A stretch of 64,000 nt of DNA from Clostridiaceae bacterium (GCA_016280595.1 JAEEHB010000044.1:25302-89301), one strand, 5' to 3'; positions 8,166 through 17,654 are shown, numbered from the stretch's first letter. Program-made: numbers and translations. The notes: a model not told the origin generated them from the letters alone.

Positions 8166-9575
8166 ATGTTAAAATTTATCTGCATAATTCTCTCATTTTT
8201 TCAAGTGGGGCTATTCAATCTCGTATCCCTGGGCAAAACTCAGACAATCGGGGTGAACAGGTATATGGAATATCAGACATCCGAAGGTTTCGGCACCTCC
8301 TCCGCCTGGTGGAGTCAGACAATCAAAGATGAAGAAACGGCGCGTGAAATTGCCCGCCTGCTCTACGATAAGGAAACAGGACTCGGGCTTAATATCTACC
8401 GCTACAACATAGGCGGCGGAGAGGCGGACAACCCCGACTGCCGTATATGGGATGTAACAAGGCGCACCGAAAGTTTCCTTTACCTTGACGAAAGCGACGG
8501 GCAGTGGAAATACGATTTCACCCGTGACGCAAACGCCGTGAGGATGATGAAACTCGCGGTTGAATACGGTGCGGACGAAGTGGTGCTTTTCTGCAACTCT
8601 CCCCACTATTCAATGACTGCGAGCGGCCACGCGTCCGGCGGGCTCGAAAAGCAGGTGAATAATCTGCCTGAAGAAAACTACCAAGCGTTTGTGGATTATG
8701 TGCTTACGATTGCCGACCATTTCGTTGAGGAGGGAATCCCGGTAAAATACATCTCCCCCATCAACGAGCCGCAGTGGGACTGGGGCGGAGAATGGGTAGG
8801 GCAGGAAGGCTGTCACTACGATGTTGACGAGTGCATAAAACTGCTTGAACTCTTTGCCGTGACCATGCAGGAAAGAAACTGCCCTTACGGCCTGAGCGGA
8901 CCCGAAAGCGGGCAGCTGACATGGGAACACTACGAGTATGTCGATAAATTCATGCAGAGCGAAATCCTGAGAAACTACTGCGATCACTTCGCCGGTCACA
9001 GTTACTGGATGGATTATAATTACGACGGCAAAAAAGCCTTCGGCGAAAAGATGAAAAACGAATATCCCGATATGAAATTCGAGATGACGGAATGGTGCGA
9101 ACTGCCTCTTGAAATTGACAGCACAACCATTGACAGCGGACTGCGTATGGCAAACATCATCAATCAGGATTTATGCTTTATGGGCGCTTCGTCCTGGTCG
9201 GGCTGGACTGCCGTTAACGGCGACGGCCTTATGGAAATAAAAGACGGGAATCTCGTCATCTACAACCGCTACTACGCATATATGCACTACTCCCGTTTCA
9301 TCGAAAAAGGGATGAAACGCGTTGACGTTATGGACAGCAAAGAATACACCGACATCGCCTCGCTCGCGTATAAGGGTAACGGCAAAACGGTGATAGTGCT
9401 TGTAAACAACGCGCAGGATGACATAAAACTCAATTTCACGGGCGCTTACGGAAAATACGAAGTGTATCAGACCGATGCGTCTCATAACTGTGAAAAGGTC
9501 AAGGAAGGATTATTATTCACGGGAACAACAATTCCCGCAAGAAGCATACAGACAATAACGGTGACAGGAGGATAA
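8166..9575 (+). CDS. Glycoside hydrolase family 30-like enzyme, probably exported
   Basis: 469 aa. A TIM-barrel glycosidase of the GH30 type: early GFGTSSAWW segment, RYNIGGGEADNP, the acid/base glutamate in SPINEPQ (E201) and the nucleophile glutamate in MTEWCE (E309), then a C-terminal beta-sandwich (about 385-469) ending with IPARSIQTITV. Family members cleave beta-1,6-galactan, beta-glucan, xylan or glucosylceramide; the substrate here is not evident. The first 20 residues are hydrophobic (signal peptide-like, no clear cleavage site). Start ATG 8166 was chosen because AAGGA lies 9 nt upstream and the signal sequence then begins at residue 1. First gene of a three-gene plus operon. Confidence 0.87.
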   Translation: MLKFICIILSFFQVGLFNLVSLGKTQTIGVNRYMEYQTSEGFGTSSAWWSQTIKDEETAREIARLLYDKETGLGLNIYRYNIGGGEADNPDCRIWDVTRRTESFLYLDESDGQWKYDFTRDANAVRMMKLAVEYGADEVVLFCNSPHYSMTASGHASGGLEKQVNNLPEENYQAFVDYVLTIADHFVEEGIPVKYISPINEPQWDWGGEWVGQEGCHYDVDECIKLLELFAVTMQERNCPYGLSGPESGQLTWEHYEYVDKFMQSEILRNYCDHFAGHSYWMDYNYDGKKAFGEKMKNEYPDMKFEMTEWCELPLEIDSTTIDSGLRMANIINQDLCFMGASSWSGWTAVNGDGLMEIKDGNLVIYNRYYAYMHYSRFIEKGMKRVDVMDSKEYTDIASLAYKGNGKTVIVLVNNAQDDIKLNFTGAYGKYEVYQTDASHNCEKVKEGLLFTGTTIPARSIQTITVTGG

Positions 9576-9579
9576 AAAA

Positions 9580-10641
9580 ATGGCGGAAAAATACAGAGTA
9601 GGTTTAATCGGCTGCGGCGGAATAGCAAAAGGCGCGCACATCCCCTCTTACAAACTCGAAAGCAGAGCCGAAATAGTCGCGGTATGCGATATCAAAAAGG
9701 AAAGAGCGGAATTTGTGAGAAAAGCATTTTTCAGAAACGCCGCCGTGTATGAAGACTACAAAGAACTGCTCAAAGACGAGAGCATTGATTATGTTGACAT
9801 CTGCACCCCCAACTATATGCACTCGATTATCGCTGTTGACGCGCTCAACGCGGGCAAGCACGTGCTCTGCGAAAAGCCCGACGCGATAAATGTTGAAGAG
9901 GCTCTCAAAATGAAAGAGGCCGCCGAGAGAAACGGCAAAAAACTGATGGTAATCAGAAACAACCGCTATATGGACACCTCCAAAAAAGTCAAGGAAATGG
10001 CAGACAGCGGTTTCTTCGGTGAGTTTTATGCGGGACGCTGCGGCTGGATAAGACGCAGGGGCATACCCGGCAAAGGCGGCTGGTTTACCACCAAGGCGCA
10101 GTCCGGCGGCGGACCGCTGATTGACCTCGGAGTGCATATGATAGACCTCGCAATCTGGTTTATGGGCAACCCGAAACCCGTTGCGGTTACGGGCAACACC
10201 TTTTCAAAATTTGCCGATGCCGAAGAAATGGACTCCCCCGAATCAAAATTCGGTGATAAGGTTGAGGGCGGCACATTTGATGTTGAGGACCTTGCGATAG
10301 GCGCAATCAGGTTTGAAAACGGCGCGGTGCTGCAGATTGAGTTTTCCTGGGCATCCAACATAAAGAAGGAAACAAGGTTTGTTGAACTCAGAGGCGACAA
10401 GGGCGGCCTGAGCTGGAACGGCGGCAAAGCGGAAGTTTACTATGAGAAAGACGGCAAACAGAAGAACGAAAAAATCAAGGGCAACCCCGCGAAACTGCCC
10501 CACAGAGTAAACATAGGCCACTTTATAGATGTGCTCGGCGGAGCGAAACCCGTATTCGTGCCAGAGCAGGGAATTGATATGATTAAGATTCTCTGCGCTA
10601 TGTATGAATCTGCCGAAACGGGCAAAGAAGTACTGCTCTGA
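9580..10641 (+). CDS. Gfo/Idh/MocA-family NAD(P)-dependent oxidoreductase
   Basis: 353 aa. N-terminal Rossmann domain with GLIGCGGIAKGAH (residues 8-20), the CEKP motif (about 104-107) that carries the conserved Lys, and a C-terminal alpha/beta dehydrogenase domain with GGGPLIDLGVHMIDLA, whose His and Asp are typical catalytic/structural residues. These enzymes oxidise or reduce sugar-like substrates at inositol, glucose or sugar-acid hydroxyls; the specific substrate is unknown. It starts 4 nt after the GH30 gene with GGAGG upstream, so it may process a sugar released by that hydrolase (inference). Confidence 0.9.
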   Translation: MAEKYRVGLIGCGGIAKGAHIPSYKLESRAEIVAVCDIKKERAEFVRKAFFRNAAVYEDYKELLKDESIDYVDICTPNYMHSIIAVDALNAGKHVLCEKPDAINVEEALKMKEAAERNGKKLMVIRNNRYMDTSKKVKEMADSGFFGEFYAGRCGWIRRRGIPGKGGWFTTKAQSGGGPLIDLGVHMIDLAIWFMGNPKPVAVTGNTFSKFADAEEMDSPESKFGDKVEGGTFDVEDLAIGAIRFENGAVLQIEFSWASNIKKETRFVELRGDKGGLSWNGGKAEVYYEKDGKQKNEKIKGNPAKLPHRVNIGHFIDVLGGAKPVFVPEQGIDMIKILCAMYESAETGKEVLL

Positions 10642-10644
10642 TTT

Positions 10645-11550
10645 ATGCCGAGAGTTATAAACTACACTATCCCGGATGAACATTCCGGGATAAAAATATT
10701 TACTTTTCTCAAATACAGAAAAGGCTTTTCCACCAAACTGATACGCACGCTCAAGAATACGCCCGGCGGCATAATTCTCAACGGAAGCGACGCGCGCACG
10801 ATTGATTTTCTGAAAAGCGGCGATATCCTGAATGTCACCATACCGGACACTTCCGGAGCGATTGAACCGAGCGGCGAAAAACTTGATATCATCTATGAAG
10901 ACGATGATATCATCGTGATAAACAAATCACCGTATATGGCAATGCATCCCACCCACAATCATCAGGGCGATACGCTCGCAAACGCACTCGCCGCCCACCT
11001 TGAAAGTGAAGGAAAAGGCTGTGTATTCAGAGCGGTCGGCAGGCTCGACAAAGGCACGGCGGGCATAGTTGTCTGCGCGCTCAATCCCCTCTCCGCCTGC
11101 AAACTCAGCGGAAAAGTGAAAAAGACTTACTATGCCGTTGTGAAAGGCGTGCCCGAGGACAGCGGTACGGCTGATGTGCCGATTTACAGGCCGGACCCCG
11201 GCAAAACGCTCAGAGCGTGCTCATACGAGCTCGGCAAAGAGACGGCAGTCACACACTGGCAAGTGATTGAAAAGCGCGAAACCTGCTCGCTGATTAAACT
11301 CAGGCTTGAAACGGGCAGAACACATCAGATAAGGGTGCATATGGCTTACACCGGGCATCCGCTCGCGGGCGACAATATGTACGGCGACTTTATGAACGAA
11401 ATCGGGCATCAGATGCTTTTCTGCGGCGAGTGTGAATTCGAGCACCCCGTCACGGGCAAAGCGATGCACTTCACGGCAAAACCGCCTGAGGAATTTGAAG
11501 CACTCGGGTTTACGGATTTTATGCATAAAAATACAGTTATTCAAATCTAA
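10645..11550 (+). CDS. RluA-family 23S rRNA/tRNA pseudouridine synthase
   Basis: 301 aa. Isomerises specific uridines to pseudouridine in structured RNA. The catalytic block VGRLDKGTAGI (Asp at about residue 135) replaces the usual HRLDxxTSG, followed by KTYYAVVKG, LETGRTHQIRVHM and GDNMYGD, all family motifs. The first 70 residues are an S4-like segment. The exact target uridine cannot be told from the sequence. It begins 3 nt after the oxidoreductase stop with only a weak ribosome binding site, suggesting translational coupling. Functionally unrelated to its two operon neighbours. Confidence 0.9.
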   Translation: MPRVINYTIPDEHSGIKIFTFLKYRKGFSTKLIRTLKNTPGGIILNGSDARTIDFLKSGDILNVTIPDTSGAIEPSGEKLDIIYEDDDIIVINKSPYMAMHPTHNHQGDTLANALAAHLESEGKGCVFRAVGRLDKGTAGIVVCALNPLSACKLSGKVKKTYYAVVKGVPEDSGTADVPIYRPDPGKTLRACSYELGKETAVTHWQVIEKRETCSLIKLRLETGRTHQIRVHMAYTGHPLAGDNMYGDFMNEIGHQMLFCGECEFEHPVTGKAMHFTAKPPEEFEALGFTDFMHKNTVIQI

Positions 11551-11551
11551 C

Positions 11552-11580
11552 TTGACTTTATTCTTTTATAAATGTATAAT
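11552..11580 (+). promoter_or_regulatory. Sigma-A promoter of the amino acid ABC transporter operon
   Basis: TTGACT (11552-11557), 17-nt spacer, TATAAT (11575-11580), 53 nt upstream of the substrate-binding protein start. It sits right after the pseudouridine synthase stop codon. Confidence 0.85.
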
Positions 11581-11633
11581 ATGCAAGTATTTTAATTAAA
11601 CGGGTTTATCCCAAATTAATACGGAGGTCAATT

Positions 11634-12479
11634 ATGAAAAAATCAATCAGAATTATCGCAGTAATTGCCGCTCTTATCCTTGCTCTCGGCTGTCTTGCTG
11701 CCTGCGGCGGCAAAGCCGATAACGGCACAACAGCAAACGGCAATTCCGAAAGTGCTGCCGAAGCGAAACTTACGGCTACCGACGGCGTTCTTGTAATGGC
11801 GACCAACGCTTCATTCCCGCCCTATGAGTTTGTCGGAGACGACGGCGCTTATGCAGGAATAGATGTTGAAATCGCAGGTCTTATCGCCGAGAAACTCGGC
11901 CTTAAACTTGAAATCCAGGACGTTGAGTTCGGTTCAATAATCGGCGGTGTTCAGTCCGGCAAGTTTGATATGGGTATGGCCGGTATGACCGTTACAGACG
12001 AAAGAAAAGAGAGCGTCAATTTCTCAGAAACCTATGCTATCGGCGTGCAGTCCATAATCGTTAAGGAAGGCAGCGATATCAAGAGTTTTGATGATTTCTT
12101 CAATGCAGACGGCAGTGTGAAAGATATCATGATAGGTGTTCAGCAGGATACCACAGGCGATATCTACTGCTCAGATACAGTTGAAAACGGCGGCGTAGGC
12201 GAAGAGCACGTAACTCAGTTCAAAACCGGCAACGATGCAGTTCAGGCGCTTGTTGCAGGAAAAGTTGACGCTGTTATTATCGACAACGAGCCCGCCAAGT
12301 CCTATGTATCTGTAAACGAAGGACTGACTATTCTTGAAACCGCATATACTGAAGAAGAATATGCAATCTGTGTTTCAAAGAGCAACACCGCTTTGCTCGA
12401 CGGCATCAACGATGCTCTCGCATCACTCAAAGCCGAAGGCAAGATTGACGAGATAGTCGGTAAATATATTACAAAATAA
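11634..12479 (+). CDS. Polar amino acid ABC transporter, substrate-binding lipoprotein
   Basis: 281 aa. Signal peptide of about 22 residues ending in a lipobox (LGCLAAC), so it is anchored to the outer face of the membrane. The mature part is a periplasmic-binding-protein-like type 3 (HisJ/GlnH) domain: MATNASFPPYEF, GIDVEIAGLIAEKLG, FDMGMAGMTVTDERKE (amino acid carboxylate contact region) and VDAVIIDNEPA. Ribosome binding site GGAGG 6 nt upstream of ATG. It is transcribed first in the operon, ahead of a hairpin that may favour its expression over the permease. The actual amino acid is unknown. Confidence 0.93.
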   Translation: MKKSIRIIAVIAALILALGCLAACGGKADNGTTANGNSESAAEAKLTATDGVLVMATNASFPPYEFVGDDGAYAGIDVEIAGLIAEKLGLKLEIQDVEFGSIIGGVQSGKFDMGMAGMTVTDERKESVNFSETYAIGVQSIIVKEGSDIKSFDDFFNADGSVKDIMIGVQQDTTGDIYCSDTVENGGVGEEHVTQFKTGNDAVQALVAGKVDAVIIDNEPAKSYVSVNEGLTILETAYTEEEYAICVSKSNTALLDGINDALASLKAEGKIDEIVGKYITK

Positions 12480-12498
12480 AAAGCAGATATAATACTGT

Positions 12499-12534
12499 GA
12501 AGCGGATGACTATCCGTCATCCGCTTCATTATTT
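12499..12534 (+). terminator. Intra-operon hairpin/attenuator between binding protein and permease genes
   Basis: Perfect 12-bp stem GAAGCGGATGAC / GTCATCCGCTTC, 5-nt loop, followed by ATTATTTT. In ABC operons such partial terminators or mRNA-stabilising hairpins allow the binding protein to be made in excess of the membrane parts. The permease ribosome binding site (GAGGAG) follows immediately. Confidence 0.75.
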
Positions 12535-12549
12535 TGAGGAGACTCTTTT

Positions 12550-13284
12550 ATGAAAGAATGGTTTGCCGATCTCGCCGATCAGTTCAGGCTGAACTTTATT
12601 ACCGGTGACAGATGGACCTGGCTGCTTGACGGCTTCAAAATGACGCTGGTCATCACTTTCTTTGCCACTCTGCTCGGCATAGCAATCGGCGTTGTGATTG
12701 CCACAATCCGCTCAAGTTACGATAAAAACAAAGAATCAATGAAGAAGAAAGGCGGTTTCGGCTATCGCCTGCTGTCTTTTCTGAACAGTATTTGCGGCCT
12801 GTACCTTACGGTTATCCGCGGAACTCCGGTTGTTGTTCAGCTGCTTATAATGTATTTCATTATTTTTGCTTCTTCCACAAACAGCACCATGGTTGCCGTA
12901 ATATCGTTCGGAATCAACTCCGGCGCCTATGTTGCGGAGATTTTCCGCGGCGGTATTATGAGCGTTGACAAAGGTCAGTTTGAAGCGGGCAGAAGTCTCG
13001 GATTCAATTATATCCAGACAATGATATATATTGTTATTCCGCAGATGTTCAAAATCGTACTGCCGATGCTGTGCAACGAGTTTATTGTGCTGATTAAAGA
13101 AACATCAATCGCAGGTTACGTAGGAATACGCGATCTTACCAAAGCCGGCGACCTTATCCGCGGGCGCACATTTTCCGCTTTTATGCCGCTGATTGCTGTG
13201 GCGCTTATATATCTTGCGGTTGTGATAATATTCACAAAACTCGTAAAACGGCTGGAGAGGAGGCTGCGTAACAGTGAACACTGA
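12550..13284 (+). CDS. Polar amino acid ABC transporter, permease
   Basis: 244 aa, HisM/GlnP-type membrane subunit. About five hydrophobic helices; the EAA coupling loop is seen as [21 protein letters not shown] (about residues 142-162), which docks on the ATPase. The [10 protein letters not shown] segment (about 94-103) is the family signature. The final 11 nt overlap the start of the ATPase gene, indicating coupled translation. Ribosome binding site GAGGAG upstream of ATG. Confidence 0.93.
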   Translation: MKEWFADLADQFRLNFITGDRWTWLLDGFKMTLVITFFATLLGIAIGVVIATIRSSYDKNKESMKKKGGFGYRLLSFLNSICGLYLTVIRGTPVVVQLLIMYFIIFASSTNSTMVAVISFGINSGAYVAEIFRGGIMSVDKGQFEAGRSLGFNYIQTMIYIVIPQMFKIVLPMLCNEFIVLIKETSIAGYVGIRDLTKAGDLIRGRTFSAFMPLIAVALIYLAVVIIFTKLVKRLERRLRNSEH

Positions 13285-14224
13285 TAAAAACGCGCTCGTC
13301 AGAGTTGACGGCCTCCATAAATACTTCGGCGATAACAAAGTGCTGCGCGGTATCACCGCCGAAATCGACAAAGGCGAAGTGGTTGTGGTTATAGGCCCTT
13401 CCGGCTCGGGCAAAAGCACTTTCCTGCGCTGCCTGAATCTGCTCGAAATGCCCACTTACGGCGAAGTATGGCTCGAAAACAAACTCGTTACCCCGGTTGA
13501 TCCCTATCTTCACGAAGATGTAATGGAATTATCCAAAACATATCAGAAACTGTATGCTCAGTATAAGCAGGAGCATCCCGGTGAAAGTGAAGAAAGCATA
13601 AAGGAAGCACTTATTCACAGGATAAAAGAAGAAGACCTTCTGCATGAAAAGCACGAGGGCAAGGCGTATAAATCGCTTATGAAAAAGATTTATGATGAGA
13701 ATTATGTCAACATAAATCTTGCCCGTCAGAAAATCGGTATGGTTTTCCAGCAGTTCAATCTTTTTGAAAACCTCAATGTTATGGATAATATCATCCTCGC
13801 TCCCATGAAACTTCTCAAAATGAGCAAAGAGGATGCGACAAAGAAAGCGGAAGACCTGCTAAAAAGAATCGGACTTTCCGACAAGGCGAATTCATATCCC
13901 GTTCAGCTTTCGGGAGGTCAGAAGCAGAGAATAGCGATAGTCCGCGCTCTCGCGATGGACCCTGATGTGCTTCTTTTTGATGAGCCCACATCCGCCCTTG
14001 ACCCGGAAATGGTCGGCGAAGTGCTCGATGTTATGAAGGAACTCGCAAAATCCGGCATGACAATGGTTGTGGTAACTCACGAAATGGGCTTTGCAAAGGA
14101 AGTTGCCTCCCGCGTGATTTTCATTGACGAAGGAATAATCAAAGAAGAGAATACGCCGGATGAGTTTTTCGGCAATCCGCAAAATCCCCGTCTCAGAGAT
14201 TTCCTTTCAAAAGTATTAATCTGA
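13274..14224 (+). CDS. Polar amino acid ABC transporter, ATP-binding protein with large insertion
   Basis: 316 aa instead of the usual 240-250. Walker [10 protein letters not shown] at residues 41-49, Q-loop at FQQ (158-160), signature LSGGQKQR, Walker B VLLFDEP and the switch His in VVTHEMG. Extra length is a highly charged, probably helical segment at about residues 74-146, between Walker A and the Q-loop, in the region that normally holds only the short beta-strand arm. GTG start at 13274 supported by GGAGAGGAGG ten nt upstream, inside the permease gene. The conserved nucleotide-binding motifs suggest that the protein is active. Confidence 0.92.
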   Translation: MNTDKNALVRVDGLHKYFGDNKVLRGITAEIDKGEVVVVIGPSGSGKSTFLRCLNLLEMPTYGEVWLENKLVTPVDPYLHEDVMELSKTYQKLYAQYKQEHPGESEESIKEALIHRIKEEDLLHEKHEGKAYKSLMKKIYDENYVNINLARQKIGMVFQQFNLFENLNVMDNIILAPMKLLKMSKEDATKKAEDLLKRIGLSDKANSYPVQLSGGQKQRIAIVRALAMDPDVLLFDEPTSALDPEMVGEVLDVMKELAKSGMTMVVVTHEMGFAKEVASRVIFIDEGIIKEENTPDEFFGNPQNPRLRDFLSKVLI

Positions 14225-14237
14225 TAATACAGAATAA

Positions 14238-14275
14238 AGGACTGCAGGTTTTTAAGCCTGCAGTCCTGATTTTTA
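14238..14275. terminator. Bidirectional terminator between ABC operon and ktrA
   Basis: Perfect 11-bp stem AGGACTGCAGG / CCTGCAGTCCT, 8-nt loop, then GATTTTTATTT. Lies between two convergent operons; the arm sequence nearly repeats that of the terminators at 647 and 57816. Confidence 0.85.
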
Positions 14276-14923
14276 TTTAAGTTTTATTATTGTCGCCTTG
14301 TCTGCTATTGCTATGAGTTTCATTGATTTGTCAAGCGGGGCGGCGGGGTCGAAATTCACATTGATTTTATCACCCTGCGCAATAGCGACTATATTTACGG
14401 AATGCTTTTTTCTTATATTCAGGTCGAGTATGCTCTTACCCTCCCACTCGGGTTTCACATCAAGCTCCATAAGAGAAACATTGTCCGATATATCGATAAG
14501 GTCCACAAAGCCTCTGCTGAGCAGGTTTTTGGCAAGCCTTATACCCGAATCATATTCGGGGAAGACGGTTTTGTCCGCCCCCATTTTTTCCATAATCTGC
14601 CTGTGCGTTTCGCTCGAGCATTTCACTATCACATTTTTGACTCCGAGCTCCTTGCACAGCATCACTGCCATAACGCCCGCCTCAAGGCTGGTAGCCATGG
14701 CGATGATTACAACATCTATATCGGCAACGCCGAGCTGACGCAGAGCCTCAATATCGGTAACATCCGCGCACTTCACATAGGGCAGTTTTTCCGCCGCGGA
14801 GTTGACTATCGCTTCGTCAAAATCAACGGCGAGCACCTCTGCTCCGTTTTCAGTCAGTTCTTCCGCAACGGCGCGGCCGTATCTGCCGAGCCCGAAAACA
14901 GCGTAAGTTTTCTTTGAAGACAT
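14273..14923 (-). CDS. ktrA: KtrA-type potassium channel regulatory subunit (single RCK)
   Basis: 216 aa, one RCK domain: Rossmann GLGRYG near the N terminus followed by a TrkA-C lobe (about residues 130-216). Proteins of this size form octameric rings that gate KtrB-type channels in an ATP/NAD- and c-di-AMP-responsive way (family knowledge). Start ATG 14923 has GGGAGG upstream; an earlier in-frame start lacks support. Encoded downstream of ktrB (51-nt gap). Differs from the two-RCK TrkA at 4136-5491, so the cell has two separate K+ uptake systems. Confidence 0.92.
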   Translation of the reverse strand: MSSKKTYAVFGLGRYGRAVAEELTENGAEVLAVDFDEAIVNSAAEKLPYVKCADVTDIEALRQLGVADIDVVIIAMATSLEAGVMAVMLCKELGVKNVIVKCSSETHRQIMEKMGADKTVFPEYDSGIRLAKNLLSRGFVDLIDISDNVSLMELDVKPEWEGKSILDLNIRKKHSVNIVAIAQGDKINVNFDPAAPLDKSMKLIAIADKATIIKLK

Positions 14924-14974
14924 ATTCTTCCTCCCGTAAACTACCGGCAAAACCGGTTTTATGTAAAACTGTGT

Positions 14975-16330
14975 TTATCCTATACTTACTTCTTCAACCG
15001 GACTCTTCACTACCGCCGGCTTGATTTTGCGGTTAAAGGCGACCGCGAGAGAAATAGGCCCTACCCTGCCGAGATACATTGTGGCAATTATAATCGCCTT
15101 GCCTGCCGGGGTGAGAGTGCCCGTGAAGTTTCGGGAAAGACCTACCGTAGCGCAGGCGCTGACGGATTCATAGAGAGCGTCGAGCACATCGCCCTGTGAA
15201 ACAGCCGAGAGAAGCGCTCCGGAAATGAAAGCAATCATAAATGACATTGCCGCTACGCCTATCGCTTTTTTCACAGCCTGCTTTGACAGATTTCTGCCGA
15301 AGAGAGTAACCTCGTCTTTCTGTTTCACAGCCGCGAGCGCGCAGGCGAGAATTACCGTGACCGTCACGGTTTTTATGCCGCCCGCAGTGCCTACGGGCGA
15401 GCCGCCGATAAACATCAGCAGCATAGAAATGAGCGCCGTCGGTGCCGTGAGATTTTCCTGAGGTACGGTGGCGAAGCCCGCCGTCCTGGTTGTGACGGAC
15501 TGGAAAAGAGACGCCTGGATTTTTTGCAGGAAAGTCATATTGCCTATGGTCTGCGGGTTGTTGTATTCAAACACAAGCACCGCGAGAGTGCCGGAAACAA
15601 TCAGTATAAAAGTGGTTGAAAGAGCAATCTTGCTGTGAAGGGTAAGGCGTGAGAGAGTTTTCGCGCCCATCGTTTTCACCCTGCCTGCGGCTCTTACAAT
15701 ATCAAGCCACACAACGAAACCGATACCGCCCATAATAATCAGAAACATAGTTGTGAAGTTGACAACGGGATTAAGCGCATAATCGCACAGGCTGTTTTCA
15801 GAGATGATATCAAGCCCCGCGTTGCAGAAAGCGGAAACGGAAGTGAATACGGATATCCATATTCCCCTTGCGCCGTATTCGGGAACGAAAACGGTCATAT
15901 AAAGAAGAGCGCCCGCTCCTTCAACGGCAAAGGAAGAGAGAATGACTTTATTTGTAAACTCCATCATACCGTCAAGTGAATTGAGGTTGAAGGAATCCTG
16001 AACAAGCATTCTGTAACCGATACCGAGTTTTTTGCCGGCGGAAATGATAAAGCCGGAAAAAACGGTGATAACTCCGAGACCGCCTATCTGAATAAGCAAC
16101 AGTATCACGCCGTGGCCGAATGTGCTCCACGCGCTGACCGTGGGCATGGTTACAAGGCCCGTAACACACACGCTTGTGGTGGCGGTGAAAAGCGCATCAA
16201 GGTAAGGCACCGGTCTGCCGCTCGCCGAACTAACCGGAAGAGCAAGCAGAACGCTGCCGATGACAATCGCGCCGAAAAAGGCGAGCATTATTATCTGGGT
16301 TGAAGTCAGTTTTAATCTTTTACTTTTCAC
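14975..16330 (-). CDS. ktrB: KtrB-type potassium uptake membrane subunit
   Basis: 451-aa polytopic protein of the TrkH/KtrB superfamily. The pore repeats appear as TTSVCVTGL, SAFCNAGLD, TTRTAGFATV and ACATVGLSRN, each with the selectivity-filter glycine. Shorter N terminus than TrkH is typical of KtrB, which imports K+ with Na+ dependence in characterised members. GTG start at 16330 with a weak GGCGG box; the 14-nt gap from mtaB suggests readthrough translation. Paired with ktrA downstream. Confidence 0.92.
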   Translation of the reverse strand: MKSKRLKLTSTQIIMLAFFGAIVIGSVLLALPVSSASGRPVPYLDALFTATTSVCVTGLVTMPTVSAWSTFGHGVILLLIQIGGLGVITVFSGFIISAGKKLGIGYRMLVQDSFNLNSLDGMMEFTNKVILSSFAVEGAGALLYMTVFVPEYGARGIWISVFTSVSAFCNAGLDIISENSLCDYALNPVVNFTTMFLIIMGGIGFVVWLDIVRAAGRVKTMGAKTLSRLTLHSKIALSTTFILIVSGTLAVLVFEYNNPQTIGNMTFLQKIQASLFQSVTTRTAGFATVPQENLTAPTALISMLLMFIGGSPVGTAGGIKTVTVTVILACALAAVKQKDEVTLFGRNLSKQAVKKAIGVAAMSFMIAFISGALLSAVSQGDVLDALYESVSACATVGLSRNFTGTLTPAGKAIIIATMYLGRVGPISLAVAFNRKIKPAVVKSPVEEVSIG

Positions 16331-16344
16331 TTTTGCCGCCGTTC

Positions 16345-17631
16345 TTATATCATTTCACCGGTGCAATAATCTGCGCGCACTCCGGTGATTTTTATTTTTA
16401 CCGGGCCGTTTTCTTCGGGCTGCCTGCCCTCAACAATCACCGGTATGTAGTTTGCCGTGTAGCCCCTGACGCCGTCCGGATGATTTTCTTCGGGGATAAT
16501 CTCGTAAACCTTACCTGCCTGAGAGGCGAGAAACTCCCTGCGGATTGCCTCCGTTTCGTCAATCATAATCTCCGCGCGGCGCTGTTTTTCCTGATTTGAA
16601 ATCTGGTCTTCATACTTTGCCGCGGGAGTGCCGGGTCTTCTGGAATAAGGAAACACGTGGACCTTCTCAAAGCGTGTCTTTTTGACAAAATCAAGGGAAA
16701 TGTCAAAGTCGCTCTGGCTTTCGCCCGGGAAGCCGACCATCACATCCGTGGTTATGGTGCAGCCCTCAAAAGTGTTTCTGAGCCTTAAGCACAGGTCTTC
16801 ATATTCAACAGTTGTGTATTTGCGGTTCATCTTTTTGAGCGTTTTATCGCAGCCGCTCTGAAGGGAAATATGAAACTGCGGGCAGAATCCCGGAATTCCG
16901 GAGAGCGCCTCTATCATTTCGGGCGTTATGTGGTCGGGCTCAAGTGAGCCGAGCCTCACTCTGAGTACGCCGTCAACCGACGCGGCGGTTTTCACAGCGT
17001 GAGCGAGTCCGTATCCCGTATCTTTGCCGTAGGCGGAGAGGTTGATGCCCACAAGCACAATCTCCCTGAATCCGTTGCCTGCAAGGGCGCTTACTTCGGC
17101 CTTTATTTCTTCAAGAGGTTTTGAGCGCACCCTGCCCCTCGCATAGGGAATAATGCAGTAAGAGCAGAATCTGTCGCATCCGTCTTCTATCTTTACTATT
17201 GCCCTTGTTCTGTCGGCATAGGAGGTAACGGCACCGCCCGAATACTTTTCGCCGCTTTCGTGAGGCCTTAAATCCACTATCCTCTCGCGGCGGTTGATAA
17301 ACTGCATCACATAAGCGTACAGAGCGTCATTGTTTCTGTTTCCGATTACGATATCCGCCTCGGGCAGAAGGTCCGCCGTTTCGGGCGAGGCCTGAGTCAT
17401 ACAGCCCGTGAGTACGATAATGCTTCCGGGATGACTGCTCCTGAATCGCCTTACCGCCTGCCTTGTTTTTCTGTCGCTTTCGGCGGTAACGGTGCAGGAG
17501 TTTATCACATACACATCGGCGTCCTCGCGGGAGTCAACGCAGGTGAAGCCGTATTTTTCCATAGCCTGAGCCATGGCGTTTGATTCATATTGATTTACTT
17601 TGCAGCCGAGAGTGTAAAAAGCACACTTCAT
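16345..17631 (-). CDS. mtaB: MtaB, tRNA ms2t6A37 methylthiotransferase
   Basis: 428-aa radical-SAM methylthiotransferase that adds a methylthio group to C2 of t6A37 in ANN-decoding tRNAs. N-terminal UPF0004 domain with three cluster cysteines (TLGCKVNQ, NSCTV, LTGCM), then the radical-SAM CxxxCxxC in CDRFCSYC (about residues 154-161), and a C-terminal TRAM-like domain (about 370-428). The GCKVN motif separates MtaB from MiaB/RimO (GCPKN-type). Its t6A substrate is made with TsaE and TsaB, which are also in this window (58977-60099). Confidence 0.93.
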   Translation of the reverse strand: MKCAFYTLGCKVNQYESNAMAQAMEKYGFTCVDSREDADVYVINSCTVTAESDRKTRQAVRRFRSSHPGSIIVLTGCMTQASPETADLLPEADIVIGNRNNDALYAYVMQFINRRERIVDLRPHESGEKYSGGAVTSYADRTRAIVKIEDGCDRFCSYCIIPYARGRVRSKPLEEIKAEVSALAGNGFREIVLVGINLSAYGKDTGYGLAHAVKTAASVDGVLRVRLGSLEPDHITPEMIEALSGIPGFCPQFHISLQSGCDKTLKKMNRKYTTVEYEDLCLRLRNTFEGCTITTDVMVGFPGESQSDFDISLDFVKKTRFEKVHVFPYSRRPGTPAAKYEDQISNQEKQRRAEIMIDETEAIRREFLASQAGKVYEIIPEENHPDGVRGYTANYIPVIVEGRQPEENGPVKIKITGVRADYCTGEMI

Positions 17632-17654
17632 TTCTTTACCGTTCTTTCAGACGG

